NCBI RefSeq assembly: GCF_014204625.1
Contig: NZ_JACHLU010000011.1
Coordinates: 1-64,000 of the forward strand
DNA from: Gillisella vitis
GTDB taxonomy: Bacteria; Pseudomonadota; Alphaproteobacteria; Rhizobiales; Rhizobiaceae
Length of the DNA: 64,000 nt
Direction of reading: 5' to 3'
Below the pieces are notes generated by a model. That model was not told where the DNA came from, ran no database searches, and saw only the letters and a list, made by a program, of their open reading frames with translations. Shown one piece after another: positions 1-7,835 of this stretch. The first letter of the stretch is position 1; each line of letters opens with the position of its first letter. The position numbers were made by a program, and so were the translations under genes.

Positions 1-281
1 TAAAGGGGGGCGTATACGGTATTACTTCCAGTTTCCCAGAGCTATTCCGTAGGGTACGGTAGATTCCCACGCGTTACTCACCCGTCTGCCGCTCCCCTCC
101 ATCAAGAAAGCTTCTTAAAAGCCTCTTGATCTTCTTTTTCAAGGATTATCATCCTTCAAGCTTGCTTGCCCGAAATCCGAATAATAACCCTTCAAGCTTG
201 CTTGAAGGAGGGGCGCTCGACTTGCATGTGTTAAGCCTGCCGCCAGCGTTCGTTCTGAGCCAGGATCAAACTCTCAAGTTG
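1..281 (-). rRNA. rrs: 16S ribosomal RNA, 5' portion (runs off the left edge)
   Basis: Read on the minus strand, the segment starts with the universal 16S 5' region (GAGAGTTTGATCCTGGCTCAG, the 27F site, complement of 257-277). It continues with the conserved GAACGAACGCTGGCGGCAGG block and, after the V1 helix, the GACGGGTGAGTAACGCGTGG block. The sequence between them is of rhizobial type except for a long V1 extension, described separately. The gene is transcribed leftwards, so only about the first 280 nt (extension included) lie in the window. The 5' boundary at 281 is by analogy with related 16S genes; the mature end may differ by a few bases. Confidence 0.96.
101..206 (-). other. Insertion in the V1 helix (helix 6) of 16S rRNA
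   Basis: In most rhizobia this hairpin is a short CCCC-GCAA-GGGG structure. Here the stem is CCCCTCC/GGAGGGG (complements of 207-213 and 94-100) and encloses about 106 nt of AT-rich sequence. Inside are a perfect 9-bp hairpin (CCTTCAAGC AA GCTTGAAGG on the RNA strand), a second copy of the 16-mer CAAGCAAGCTTGAAGG about 36 nt away (complements of 153-168 and 189-204), and an ATCAAGA...TCTTGAT hairpin. Longer V1 hairpins are known in a few rhizobia, for example the roughly 72-nt insert of R. tropici type A strains. Whether this one is excised from the mature rRNA cannot be read from the DNA. Confidence 0.85.
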
Positions 282-495
282 AGAATTCAATCTTAACTAA
301 TCACTTTGTTCTGAATCGACGAGAACTCACTCGATCAAACCTTAACGTCTCTAAACCGCATCACTGCAATTCAAAAACAGCTCAATCTGGTGTTCTCATA
401 TCAAAACGTGACCGTCATTTGTCTTCTATCAGAAACAACATCTCTATTGTCTCCAACGCAAAACCGCCGTCCACGTTTCTCTTTCTTCTCATATG

Positions 496-526
496 CAATT
501 GTCAAAGAACCGACGGCAAAACCGTC
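496..526 (-). promoter_or_regulatory. rrn leader boxB/boxA-like antitermination signals
   Basis: On the rrn strand a small hairpin GACGG-TTTTG-CCGTC (complement of 512-526) is followed directly by GTTCTTTGACAATTG (complement of 496-510). The latter resembles the boxA element of bacterial rRNA leaders. The boxB-then-boxA order between promoter and 16S matches the arrangement known from rrn operons. The function is inferred from position and similarity. Confidence 0.5.
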
Positions 527-645
527 AAAAAATCACCCAGACCAAACCCGAAAGCTCGGCACATCAAACTATAAAAGCTATTCAGATGATCTCGTTGAGC
601 GAAACCAACACTTCCGTAGAAGCGCTGCCTCGTTCGGTGAGGCGG

Positions 646-674
646 TTTCTAGTGCCGAATCCCAAATATGTCAA
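646..674 (-). promoter_or_regulatory. Candidate rRNA operon promoter
   Basis: On the minus strand TTGACA (complement of 669-674) and TAGAAA (complement of 646-651) are separated by exactly 17 nt. The hexamers match the sigma-70 consensus at 6/6 and 4/6 positions, and a GC-rich stretch follows. A small hairpin GCCTC-ACCGAAC-GAGGC (complement of 627-643) lies right after the -10 element. The rest of the 282-858 gap contains no convincing gene: open frames there are AT-rich and resemble no known protein. Confidence 0.55.
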
Positions 675-858
675 ACGCATTTTTGGTCGATACAACAGAT
701 TTTTTATAAGAAATTGATAGCAAACGATATTTATCGATTTTATAGGTTTGAATATCACCCGGAGACCTTTAAAGGGTTGCGAATGCGCGCGGGAATGCCA
801 GCTTTTGGGGTGTTTTCCTGAAATATTTCGGGTGCGCTATAAGTCGATAGGAGACGGC

Positions 859-1803
859 ATGCTTGTCCTCAATGAAAACGATACCGCGCGGGCGCTGGAA
901 TGGTCCGCTCTTATAGCTGCGCTCAAAGAGATGTTTTCGGCTGAGTGCGAAATGCCCGTTCGGCATCACCATAATATGCATGTTCCCGGCCGCGCTGATG
1001 CGACATTGCTTTTGATGCCTGCGTGGTTGCCGGGTCAATATTGTGGTGTGAAGCTGGTATCAGTCTATCCCGACAATCATATGTCGGGCCTGCCCGCTGT
1101 GCAGGGTGGCTATTTGTTGACCTCGGGCGCAACGGGCGAAATGTTAGCTTTGGTGGATGGCGGGGTTTTGACAGCGCGGCGCACGGCAGCGGCGTCTGCT
1201 TTGGCGGCCAGCTATCTGACCCGCGATGATGCCAGCCGAATGCTGATGGTGGGGACCGGGCGGCTTTCGCTCAATCTTATAGAGGCGCACGCCTCGGTGC
1301 GGGCGCTGGATCATATTTCGATCTGGGGACGCAATGCAGAAAATGCGGAGACAACTGCGGCTGAGGCGCGGGCAAAAGGGTTTAATGCCCATGCTGTTAC
1401 GTTGCTTGAGGAGGCAGTGCGGCAAGCGGACATTATATCCTGTGCAACATTGGCGACAGAGCCGCTGATTTGTGGCGATTGGTTGAAGCCGGGTGCGCAT
1501 GTTGATCTGGTGGGCGGTTTCAAGCCTTCGATGCGGGAGGCCGATGATGCGGCTATTCTTCGCGCAAACGTCTATGTGGATACGCGGGCCGGAGCTATGG
1601 CGGAGGCTGGCGATATTGTGCAGCCGCTGGCCAATGGCAGTCTGACTGCGGAAAAGATTTGTGGTGAGTTGTCTGAGCTGGTGCGCGGTACAGTAAAAGG
1701 CCGTAACAGTGCGGAGGAAATCACCCTGTTCAAATCGGTGGGTGCGGCACTGGAAGATCTGGCAGGCGCTATTTTAGCCTATGAGACCTTCCGCGACAAT
1801 TGA
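859..1803 (+). CDS. Ornithine cyclodeaminase / mu-crystallin family protein
   Basis: A cytoplasmic NAD(P)-dependent enzyme of about 314 aa. The family includes ornithine cyclodeaminase (ornithine to proline plus ammonia), alanine dehydrogenases and ketimine reductases. Visible family features are the substrate-side GVKLVSVYPDN segment, the LTARRTAAASALAA motif, the Rossmann glycine motif in MVGTGRLSLNLIEAH and a later LVGGFKPSMREAD segment carrying the usual acidic residue. The start at 859 is chosen because TAGGAG lies 5 nt upstream; longer in-frame starts would run into the rrn upstream region. The gene is divergent from the rRNA operon and 18 nt from hrpB. The exact substrate cannot be told from sequence. 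Confidence 0.85.
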   Translation: MLVLNENDTARALEWSALIAALKEMFSAECEMPVRHHHNMHVPGRADATLLLMPAWLPGQYCGVKLVSVYPDNHMSGLPAVQGGYLLTSGATGEMLALVDGGVLTARRTAAASALAASYLTRDDASRMLMVGTGRLSLNLIEAHASVRALDHISIWGRNAENAETTAAEARAKGFNAHAVTLLEEAVRQADIISCATLATEPLICGDWLKPGAHVDLVGGFKPSMREADDAAILRANVYVDTRAGAMAEAGDIVQPLANGSLTAEKICGELSELVRGTVKGRNSAEEITLFKSVGAALEDLAGAILAYETFRDN

Positions 1804-1821
1804 GAGTTCACGTCTACCATC

Positions 1822-4284
1822 ATGCCCATATCGCTTCCCGTTTATCCCGTTTCGGAAATCCTGCCGCCGCTCGGCACCGCCTTGGCTGCGGGAAACCGGG
1901 CTGTTGTTTCGGCTCCTCCGGGGGCTGGCAAAACAACACTTATTCCGCTTTATCTGCTGGATCAGCCCTGGCGGGGTGATGGCAAGATCATTGTGCTGGA
2001 GCCACGCCGCCTTGCGGCCCGTGCGGCGGCAGCGCGGATGGCGAGTCTTTTGGGAGAACAGGTTGGGCAAACGGTGGGCTACCGGATGCGGTTGGACAAT
2101 CGCATTTCCACCCGCACCCGCATTGAAGTGGTGACGGAAGGCGTGTTTGCCCGGATGATTCTGGAAGACCCGGAATTGTCTGGCATCAGTGCCGTGCTGT
2201 TTGATGAATTTCATGAGCGGTCGCTGGATGCGGATTTTGGCTTGGCGCTGGCGCTGGATTGCCAATCGGCGTTGCGGGATGATTTGCGGCTGATTGTGAT
2301 GTCGGCGACGCTGGATGTTGAGCGCGTAGCGGCCTTGATGGATGGCCCGCCAGTGCTGGAAAGTGCCGGACGGGGTTTTCCCATTGATGTGCGCTATCGT
2401 GATCGTCCCGGCACCGAGCGGATTGAAGACAGCATGGTGAGTGCCATTCTGGATGCTCATGCCAGCGAGGCGGGATCAATTCTGGCATTTTTGCCGGGGC
2501 AAGCGGAAATTCGCAGAGTCATTGAACGGTTAGAGGGACGGCTGCCCGGCTCCACGCTGATTGCACCGCTCTATGGCAATCTTTCACAAGCTGAGCAGGA
2601 TCAGGCCATTAAGCCCGCCCCTTCGGGCACACGCAAACTGGTGCTGGCAACCTCGATTGCCGAGACATCCATTACCATTGATGGCGTGCGGATTGTGATT
2701 GATAGCGGTTTACAACGCCTGCCGGTGTATGAAGCAGCCACGGGCATTACCCGGCTGGAAACGGTGCGCGTCTCGCGGGCATCCGCCGATCAGCGAGCGG
2801 GCCGTGCGGGGCGAACCGAGCCGGGCATTGCCATTCGGCTTTGGCACGCCGGACAGACGGCAGCCCTGCCCGCCTTTACCCCACCGGAAATTCTGGCCAG
2901 TGATCTGTCCAGTCTTGTACTGGATATGACCTCCTGGGGGGTGACCGATCCTTCCGCCCTCTCCTTTATAGATCAGCCACCCAAAGCACCGCTGAAAGAA
3001 GCCCGCGCATTACTTGTCTCGCTGGGCGCGCTGGATGAGCGGGGACAATTGACGCCGATGGGCAAAACCATGCGCGGGCTTGGCCTTCCGCCACGGCTGG
3101 CAGCCATGGTGATTGCAGCCGCGCACGACGGCCATGGCAAAATGGCAAGCGAACTGGCGGTGTTGATCACCGAGCAGGGCTTGGGCGGCAATGATCTTGA
3201 TCTGGAAGAGCGTTTGCGCCGGTTTCGTCAGGATCGGAGTGAGCGGGCGGGTGCTGCCAGAAAACTGGCCGAGCGCTTGGCCAAAGACTTGGCCCCCACA
3301 ATAACAGCCCCCTCACCTGCTACGGCGGGGCAATTGCTGCTCCATGCCTTTCCTGACCGGATCGCCCTGAAGCGTGGCGGCCGCGGCCGCTATGTGATGG
3401 CCAATGGGCGCGGCGCAGAACTGGCGGAAACAGAACGGCTGGCCGCCAGCGATATGCTGGTGATTGCAGATCTGACCGGGCGGGCGGCGCAGGCGCGAAT
3501 CTTGAGTGCTGCGGACATCCGGCTCTCCGATGTGGAGGACTATCTGCCGGATGCCATCACCCAAGGCGATGAGAGCTTTTTTGAAATGGGCAGCAAGGAA
3601 GTCCGCGCCCGGCGGGTGAAGCGGATTGGTGCCATCATTCTGGAAGAAACGCCCTTGCCTAAACCGACTGGCGAAGCAGCGACGAAGGCCTTGGCAGAAG
3701 GTTTGCGGCAGGTGGGGCTGGAGCGGCTGAATTTCAGCAAGTCGGCAGAGCAATTGCGCCAGCGCATTGGCTTTCTTTATCGTTCCATTGGTGCGCCGTG
3801 GCCGGATACCAGCGATGACGCGCTTTTGGAGACGCTGGATGTGTGGTTCGCGCCGTTTCAAACGGGTGTGCGCAGTTTTGCTGATATATCCAGCGGCGGA
3901 TTGATGGACGGATTGAAATCTCTCATCCCTTATGAGGTTCAGCGCGATCTGGATAAACTGGCACCCACGCATTTTACCGCCCCCACCGGCATGAACCACG
4001 CCATACAGTATGACGGCGATGAGCCGAAGCTGACCATTCGGGTGCAGGAACTTTACGGCTTGAAACAGCACCCGACCATTGGTGGCGGCAAGCTGCCACT
4101 GTTGCTGGAGTTGACCTCACCGGCCCACCGGCCCATTCAGACCACCCGCGATCTGCCGGGTTTTTGGGCTGGATCGTGGAGTGATGTGCGCGCCGATATG
4201 CGCGGACGTTATCCCAGACATCCCTGGCCGGAGGATCCGGCCAATGCGGCCCCCACGACACGGGTGAAACCGCGTGGTACATAG
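1822..4284 (+). CDS. hrpB: ATP-dependent helicase HrpB
   Basis: A DEAH-box helicase of 820 aa, the normal size for HrpB. Motif I (GAGKTT) lies near residues 34-39, motif II (DEFH, the DExH variant) near 128-131, motif III (SAT) near 161-163, and motif VI (QRAGRAGR) about residue 325. The helicase-associated HA2 domain and an HrpB-type C-terminal region follow. HrpB is an RNA-helicase-like protein of poorly defined role in most bacteria. It starts 18 nt after the cyclodeaminase-family gene, so the two are probably co-transcribed. A RIME repeat follows the stop codon by about 30 nt. Confidence 0.95.
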   Translation: MPISLPVYPVSEILPPLGTALAAGNRAVVSAPPGAGKTTLIPLYLLDQPWRGDGKIIVLEPRRLAARAAAARMASLLGEQVGQTVGYRMRLDNRISTRTRIEVVTEGVFARMILEDPELSGISAVLFDEFHERSLDADFGLALALDCQSALRDDLRLIVMSATLDVERVAALMDGPPVLESAGRGFPIDVRYRDRPGTERIEDSMVSAILDAHASEAGSILAFLPGQAEIRRVIERLEGRLPGSTLIAPLYGNLSQAEQDQAIKPAPSGTRKLVLATSIAETSITIDGVRIVIDSGLQRLPVYEAATGITRLETVRVSRASADQRAGRAGRTEPGIAIRLWHAGQTAALPAFTPPEILASDLSSLVLDMTSWGVTDPSALSFIDQPPKAPLKEARALLVSLGALDERGQLTPMGKTMRGLGLPPRLAAMVIAAAHDGHGKMASELAVLITEQGLGGNDLDLEERLRRFRQDRSERAGAARKLAERLAKDLAPTITAPSPATAGQLLLHAFPDRIALKRGGRGRYVMANGRGAELAETERLAASDMLVIADLTGRAAQARILSAADIRLSDVEDYLPDAITQGDESFFEMGSKEVRARRVKRIGAIILEETPLPKPTGEAATKALAEGLRQVGLERLNFSKSAEQLRQRIGFLYRSIGAPWPDTSDDALLETLDVWFAPFQTGVRSFADISSGGLMDGLKSLIPYEVQRDLDKLAPTHFTAPTGMNHAIQYDGDEPKLTIRVQELYGLKQHPTIGGGKLPLLLELTSPAHRPIQTTRDLPGFWAGSWSDVRADMRGRYPRHPWPEDPANAAPTTRVKPRGT

Positions 4285-4313
4285 TCATAACGTCAGCTTG
4301 GGAGGGTTGATTT

Positions 4314-4411
4314 AGAGTTTGTCAGGAAAAAGTGGCCACCGGTTTTTCTGATCAGACAAACTCACACACAGAAATCGAGGATCTGTCTGGTTCAATCTGA
4401 ACCTGACAGAA
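4314..4411 (+). repeat. RIME-type intergenic mosaic element (copy A, complete)
   Basis: Two palindromes in tandem. The first is bounded by AGTTTGTC (4316-4323) and GACAAACT (4355-4362). The second is TCTGTCTGGTTC...GAACCTGACAGA (4382-4410). Very similar sequences occur at 19850-19950, 48319-48367 and 58524-58625. The arrangement matches the Rhizobium-specific intergenic mosaic element RIME1. This copy ends 27 nt before the chosen actS start, so it probably forms part of the actS leader or promoter region and could also end hrpB transcripts. Confidence 0.85.
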
Positions 4412-4437
4412 ACGAGGTGCCAACCGGGGGGATCGGC

Positions 4438-5742
4438 ATGAACGACACGATGGACACGCAGATGAATTTTGGCACTTCCAGCCGCCGCCTTCGCCTTGAA
4501 ACACTGGTTCGCCTTCGCTGGCTGGCCGTTGCGGGGCAAACGATCACACTGGTGATTGTCGCCTTGGTTCTGCAATTTCCGATGCCGGTTCTGGCGGTGG
4601 CCATCCTGATTGGCACGCTGGCGGTGGTGAATTTCATTCTGCAAGTAGCCTTTCCCTCCACGCAGCGGCTGGAACCCATCTGGACCTTTGCCATTCTGGC
4701 GCTCGACCTTTTACAGATGACCGGGCTTTTGTTCATCACCGGCGGGCTGTCCAATCCGTTCGCGCCGCTGATCTGTGTTCCGGTGATCATCACCTTTGCC
4801 TCGCAGCCCCTGCGCCATGCCATGGCGCTGATGGTGCTGGCGCTGATCTGTATCTCGACCCTTGCGTTTACGCCCTATCCCCTGCCCTGGTATGCCGATT
4901 ATATTGATCGCGGCGGGCCGGTGATGCTGGTGGCCATCTGGTGCGCCATTGTCTCGATGAGCACCTTTGCCGCTTTTTATGCCTATCGCGTCTCCAAGGA
5001 GGCCAATCTGCTGGCCGATGCGCTGACCGCAACGGAACTGGTTTTGCAAAAGGAAAAGCATCTCTCCCAGCTGGATGGCCTTGCTGCCGCTGCCGCCCAC
5101 GAGCTTGGCACGCCGCTGGCCACCATCAGCGTGGTGGCCAAGGAAATGGAGCGCGAGTTTGGCAAAGACCCGCGCCTGTGCGAGGATTTACAACTGCTGA
5201 GAAGCCAAAGCGAGCGCTGCCGCGACATTCTCAAGCGGCTCACCACACTGTCTTCGGATGGAGACGAGCATATGCGCACCCTGCCTTTGTCATCTTTGAT
5301 CGAAGAGGTGATTGCGCCGCATCGGGAGTTTGGCATCAAGCTCACCGTTGTTGAAGCATCGGGCCGCAGTGGTGAGCCGGTGGGCAGCCGCAACCCTGGC
5401 ATTCTCTACGGCCTTGGAAATCTGATTGAAAACGCGCTGGATTATGCCAGGGAGCAGGTGACAGTTACGGTTGAGCACGACAGTCGCCATGTCACCATTA
5501 CCATTGAGGATGATGGCGAGGGCTTCACCCCCGATATTCTGCTGCGCATTGGCGAGCCTTATGTGACCAGCCGCAAGAGTGAAGCGCGGGCGGGCGGACT
5601 TGGCCTTGGCCTGTTTATTGCCAAGACCTTACTGGAGCGCTCTGGAGCTGTGTTGCGCTTTGAAAATCGGGCATGTCCGACGCCGGGCGCATCTGTTGCT
5701 GTGCGCTGGCCCCGCAAGCAGATGGAAACAGCGATAAAGTGA
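4438..5742 (+). CDS. actS: Redox-responsive sensor histidine kinase ActS (RegB/PrrB family)
   Basis: A membrane sensor kinase of 434 aa. The first 190 residues form about six membrane segments, followed by a HisKA H-box with the phospho-acceptor at His221 (AAAAHELGTPLATI) and an HATPase_c domain (N-box GLGNLIENALDYA, then DDGEGF and GGLGLGLFIAK). RegB hallmarks are present: the quinone-binding motif GGLSNPF at residues 102-108 and the redox-active cysteine in ERCRDIL (Cys261). It should phosphorylate ActR, encoded 53 nt downstream, under reduced or acidic conditions. The ATG at 4438 is preferred over 4417 because GGGGG precedes it at proper spacing. A RIME element lies just upstream. Confidence 0.93.
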   Translation: MNDTMDTQMNFGTSSRRLRLETLVRLRWLAVAGQTITLVIVALVLQFPMPVLAVAILIGTLAVVNFILQVAFPSTQRLEPIWTFAILALDLLQMTGLLFITGGLSNPFAPLICVPVIITFASQPLRHAMALMVLALICISTLAFTPYPLPWYADYIDRGGPVMLVAIWCAIVSMSTFAAFYAYRVSKEANLLADALTATELVLQKEKHLSQLDGLAAAAAHELGTPLATISVVAKEMEREFGKDPRLCEDLQLLRSQSERCRDILKRLTTLSSDGDEHMRTLPLSSLIEEVIAPHREFGIKLTVVEASGRSGEPVGSRNPGILYGLGNLIENALDYAREQVTVTVEHDSRHVTITIEDDGEGFTPDILLRIGEPYVTSRKSEARAGGLGLGLFIAKTLLERSGAVLRFENRACPTPGASVAVRWPRKQMETAIK

Positions 5743-5795
5743 CTTTACCATTTCAGCCGAACGGGCGATAAACCGTTAGATTGAAGGACTGAAAC

Positions 5796-6389
5796 ATGAC
5801 CCAAGACACGCTCGCAAACGGTACCGTATCAAGCGAACATCCCCATGGCACTGTCGATCTCAGCGCAGACCCAACTCTTTTGATCGTCGATGACGATCTG
5901 CCGTTCCTGCGACGTTTGGCCCGGGCCATGGAGTCTCGCGGGTTTACCGTGGATATTGCCAGCTCAGTTGCCGAAGGCATTGCCAAATCCATCGCTGCAC
6001 CACCGAAATACGCCGTGGTTGATCTCAGGCTCGGCGATGGCAACGGTCTGGATGTCATCGCCGCGATTCGTGAGCGCCGGGATGATACAAGAATTATCGT
6101 CCTCACTGGCTATGGTAACATTGCCACCGCGGTCACAGCCGTCAAACTCGGCGCGGTGGACTATCTTTCAAAGCCTGCCGATGCGGATGACGTGTTCAAT
6201 GCCCTTACCCAGCGGGCTGGCGAAAAGGCCGATGTGCCGGAAAATCCGATGTCAGCAGACCGGGTGCGTTGGGAACATATTCAGCGGGTCTATGAAGCCT
6301 GCGAGCGCAATGTTTCGGAAACAGCACGGCGGCTCAACATGCACCGGCGCACCCTGCAGCGCATTCTGGCCAAGCGCGCGCCAAAATAA
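5796..6389 (+). CDS. actR: Response regulator ActR (RegA/PrrA family)
   Basis: A 197-aa response regulator. The N-terminal receiver domain has the acidic pocket VDDD (31-34), the phospho-acceptor Asp76 (AVVDLRLG), a TGYG segment and the conserved lysine in LSKPAD. The C-terminus is a Fis-type helix-turn-helix (YEACERNVSETARRLNMHRR), which is nearly invariant in the RegA/ActR family. Partner of ActS; in rhizobia the pair controls redox, acid tolerance, carbon fixation and nitrogen metabolism genes. The stop codon directly abuts the convergent mmcB-like gene, with no visible terminator between. Confidence 0.95.
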   Translation: MTQDTLANGTVSSEHPHGTVDLSADPTLLIVDDDLPFLRRLARAMESRGFTVDIASSVAEGIAKSIAAPPKYAVVDLRLGDGNGLDVIAAIRERRDDTRIIVLTGYGNIATAVTAVKLGAVDYLSKPADADDVFNALTQRAGEKADVPENPMSADRVRWEHIQRVYEACERNVSETARRLNMHRRTLQRILAKRAPK

Positions 6390-6875
6390 TCAGACTTGGC
6401 GCGGCGGATTGGCATCCCTTTCCGCCCGCATCAATCTTTGGGCACTTGCGCGGGCAAAATTCAGCATCACCGATTTGCGCGTGGCTGATGCCAGTTTGTG
6501 CTCCGGTGCGTCACGCACCAGATGCGCGCCATAGCCATCCGAGAGAAACAATCCGCATTCGTTGGGAAAAATCTCCTGCGGCACATCGGGCAGCGTGGCG
6601 AAAAACAGCCTGTCACAATGCTGGCGATAATCGGGCCATTTGCGGTCTGTGCGAAAATCCTCAATCGATGATTTGATCTCGATAATCCAGATCTCACCTT
6701 TGTCGGAGACGCTGATCAAATCGGCGCGGCGGCCAGATGCCAGAGGCAATTCCGCAAGACTTGCATGGCGCATCTGCTCCAGCAGTGCTTGCACGCCACG
6801 GCGAATCGTTAATGCACGCTCGGATTGCCGCCCGTCAATTAACGAGTCCTTAACAGAAACATTAAGAATCGTCAT
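6390..6875 (-). CDS. MmcB family DNA repair protein (PD-(D/E)XK-like)
   Basis: A protein of about 161 aa resembling the alphaproteobacterial MmcB family, named for mitomycin C resistance in Caulobacter. The core RRADLISVSDKGEIWIIEIK carries the D...E-I-K pattern of PD-(D/E)XK nuclease folds, followed by DRKWPDYRQHCDRLFF. A start at 6875 (MTILNVSV) is chosen; an earlier start at 6929 would add 18 residues without family resemblance. A CtrA-like site and GANTC sites lie at the beginning of the gene. The repair role is known for the family and inferred here. Confidence 0.8.
   Translation of the reverse strand: MTILNVSVKDSLIDGRQSERALTIRRGVQALLEQMRHASLAELPLASGRRADLISVSDKGEIWIIEIKSSIEDFRTDRKWPDYRQHCDRLFFATLPDVPQEIFPNECGLFLSDGYGAHLVRDAPEHKLASATRKSVMLNFARASAQRLMRAERDANPPRQV
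6839..6854. promoter_or_regulatory. Candidate CtrA binding site
   Basis: TTAACGAGTCCTTAAC is an exact match to the alphaproteobacterial CtrA consensus TTAA-N7-TTAAC. A GANTC methylation site (GAGTC, 6844-6848) lies inside the spacer, with two more GAATC sites at 6803-6807 and 6866-6870. With the start at 6875 the site falls in codons 8-13 of the mmcB-like gene, which weakens the case for a promoter function. Confidence 0.4.
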
Positions 6876-7053
6876 ATTTGGGCCGACCTCACACCATCGA
6901 AATGTTGCAAAAAAACCATCCTTCAGCAATTTGCGAGGCGTGAGCGCATCAGACGTCCCAGAGCGCTTGCAAACTTTACGGTAATAAAAAATATACCTCT
7001 ATCCAAGCTGTGAACACAGTCAAACTTCCTGCCCGAAAGTCGATGAGCCTCCC

Positions 7054-7764
7054 ATGCGAATCCGCACTGTACTGACCGTGCTCGGTCTTCTCTCCACCAT
7101 TGCTATCACTGGCTGCTCCACAACGTCAGAAGCCGATACCAAAAAGACCGCCGCCGCGACGCCGGTGGCCGCTCCGGCTCCAGAGCCGGTCAAAATTGAG
7201 ACGGCGAAAATCTTCGACGACGCCTACGGTCCGGTGACGGATGCAGGCTACGCCCTGCCCGCTATTCCGATTCAGAAGGTCAACCCCAAATTCCGCCGTC
7301 AGGTGGTGTCTTACGAGACCAGTGAAAAGCCCGGCACCATTATCGTCAATACCAAGGAGCGTTTCCTGTATTACGTGATGGGCAATGGTCAGGCGATGCG
7401 CTACGGCATTGGCGTTGGCAAGGATGGCTTTGCATGGCAAGGCGAGGCCTATGTGGCCTGGAAGCAGGAATGGCCAACATGGCATCCGCCAAAGGAAATG
7501 GCTGTTCGCAAGCCTGAAATTGCCAAATACGTCAAGGATGGCATGGGCCCAAGCATCAGCAACCCGCTGGGTGCGCGCGCCATGTATCTGTTCAACGACA
7601 AGGGTCAGGACACCCTGTTCCGTATCCATGGTTCGCCAGAATGGGCTTCCATCGGCACCGCCGCGTCTTCGGGCTGCATCCGTATGATCAATCAGGATGT
7701 GATTGATCTTTACAGCCACGTGCGTCCCGGCAGGCTGACAAAGGTTATCGTTCAGCAATCCTGA
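7054..7764 (+). CDS. L,D-transpeptidase lipoprotein (YkuD domain)
   Basis: A 236-aa exported protein. Residues 1-20 form a lipoprotein signal ending in ITGC, with Cys21 as the lipidated residue, followed by an Ala/Pro-rich linker. The YkuD catalytic domain begins near residue 85. His192 (RIHGSPEWASIG) and the nucleophile Cys208 (AASSGCIRM) match the HxxN/S...SxGCxRM signature. Such enzymes make 3-3 peptidoglycan crosslinks or attach proteins to the wall. In polar-growing Rhizobiales they are numerous and wall 3-3 crosslinks are abundant. The gene stands alone on its strand and ends at a strong terminator. Confidence 0.93.
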   Translation: MRIRTVLTVLGLLSTIAITGCSTTSEADTKKTAAATPVAAPAPEPVKIETAKIFDDAYGPVTDAGYALPAIPIQKVNPKFRRQVVSYETSEKPGTIIVNTKERFLYYVMGNGQAMRYGIGVGKDGFAWQGEAYVAWKQEWPTWHPPKEMAVRKPEIAKYVKDGMGPSISNPLGARAMYLFNDKGQDTLFRIHGSPEWASIGTAASSGCIRMINQDVIDLYSHVRPGRLTKVIVQQS

Positions 7765-7784
7765 ACGTAAATGACTTCCCATTG

Positions 7785-7819
7785 AAAAAGCCGCCGAATT
7801 TTCATTCGGCGGCTTTTTT
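7785..7819 (+). terminator. Rho-independent terminator of the L,D-transpeptidase gene
   Basis: AGCCGCCGAAT (7789-7799) pairs with ATTCGGCGGCT (7804-7814) and is followed by a T run, with an A run on the left side. It lies 20 nt after the stop codon and can also serve convergent glcB on the minus strand. Confidence 0.92.
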
Positions 7820-7834
7820 GTTTCACGTGAAAAC
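7819..7834. promoter_or_regulatory. parS-like ParB binding site
   Basis: TGTTTCACGTGAAAAC differs from the parS consensus TGTTTCACGTGAAACA only at the last two bases. It lies between the terminator and the glcB stop codon. The identical 16-mer occurs at 59396-59411. Confidence 0.5.
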
Positions 7835-7835
7835 A

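Noticed and set aside
390-821. Open reading frame of 143 codons upstream of the cyclodeaminase gene
   Set aside because: It overlaps the rRNA promoter and leader and has an unlikely composition with no recognisable domain.
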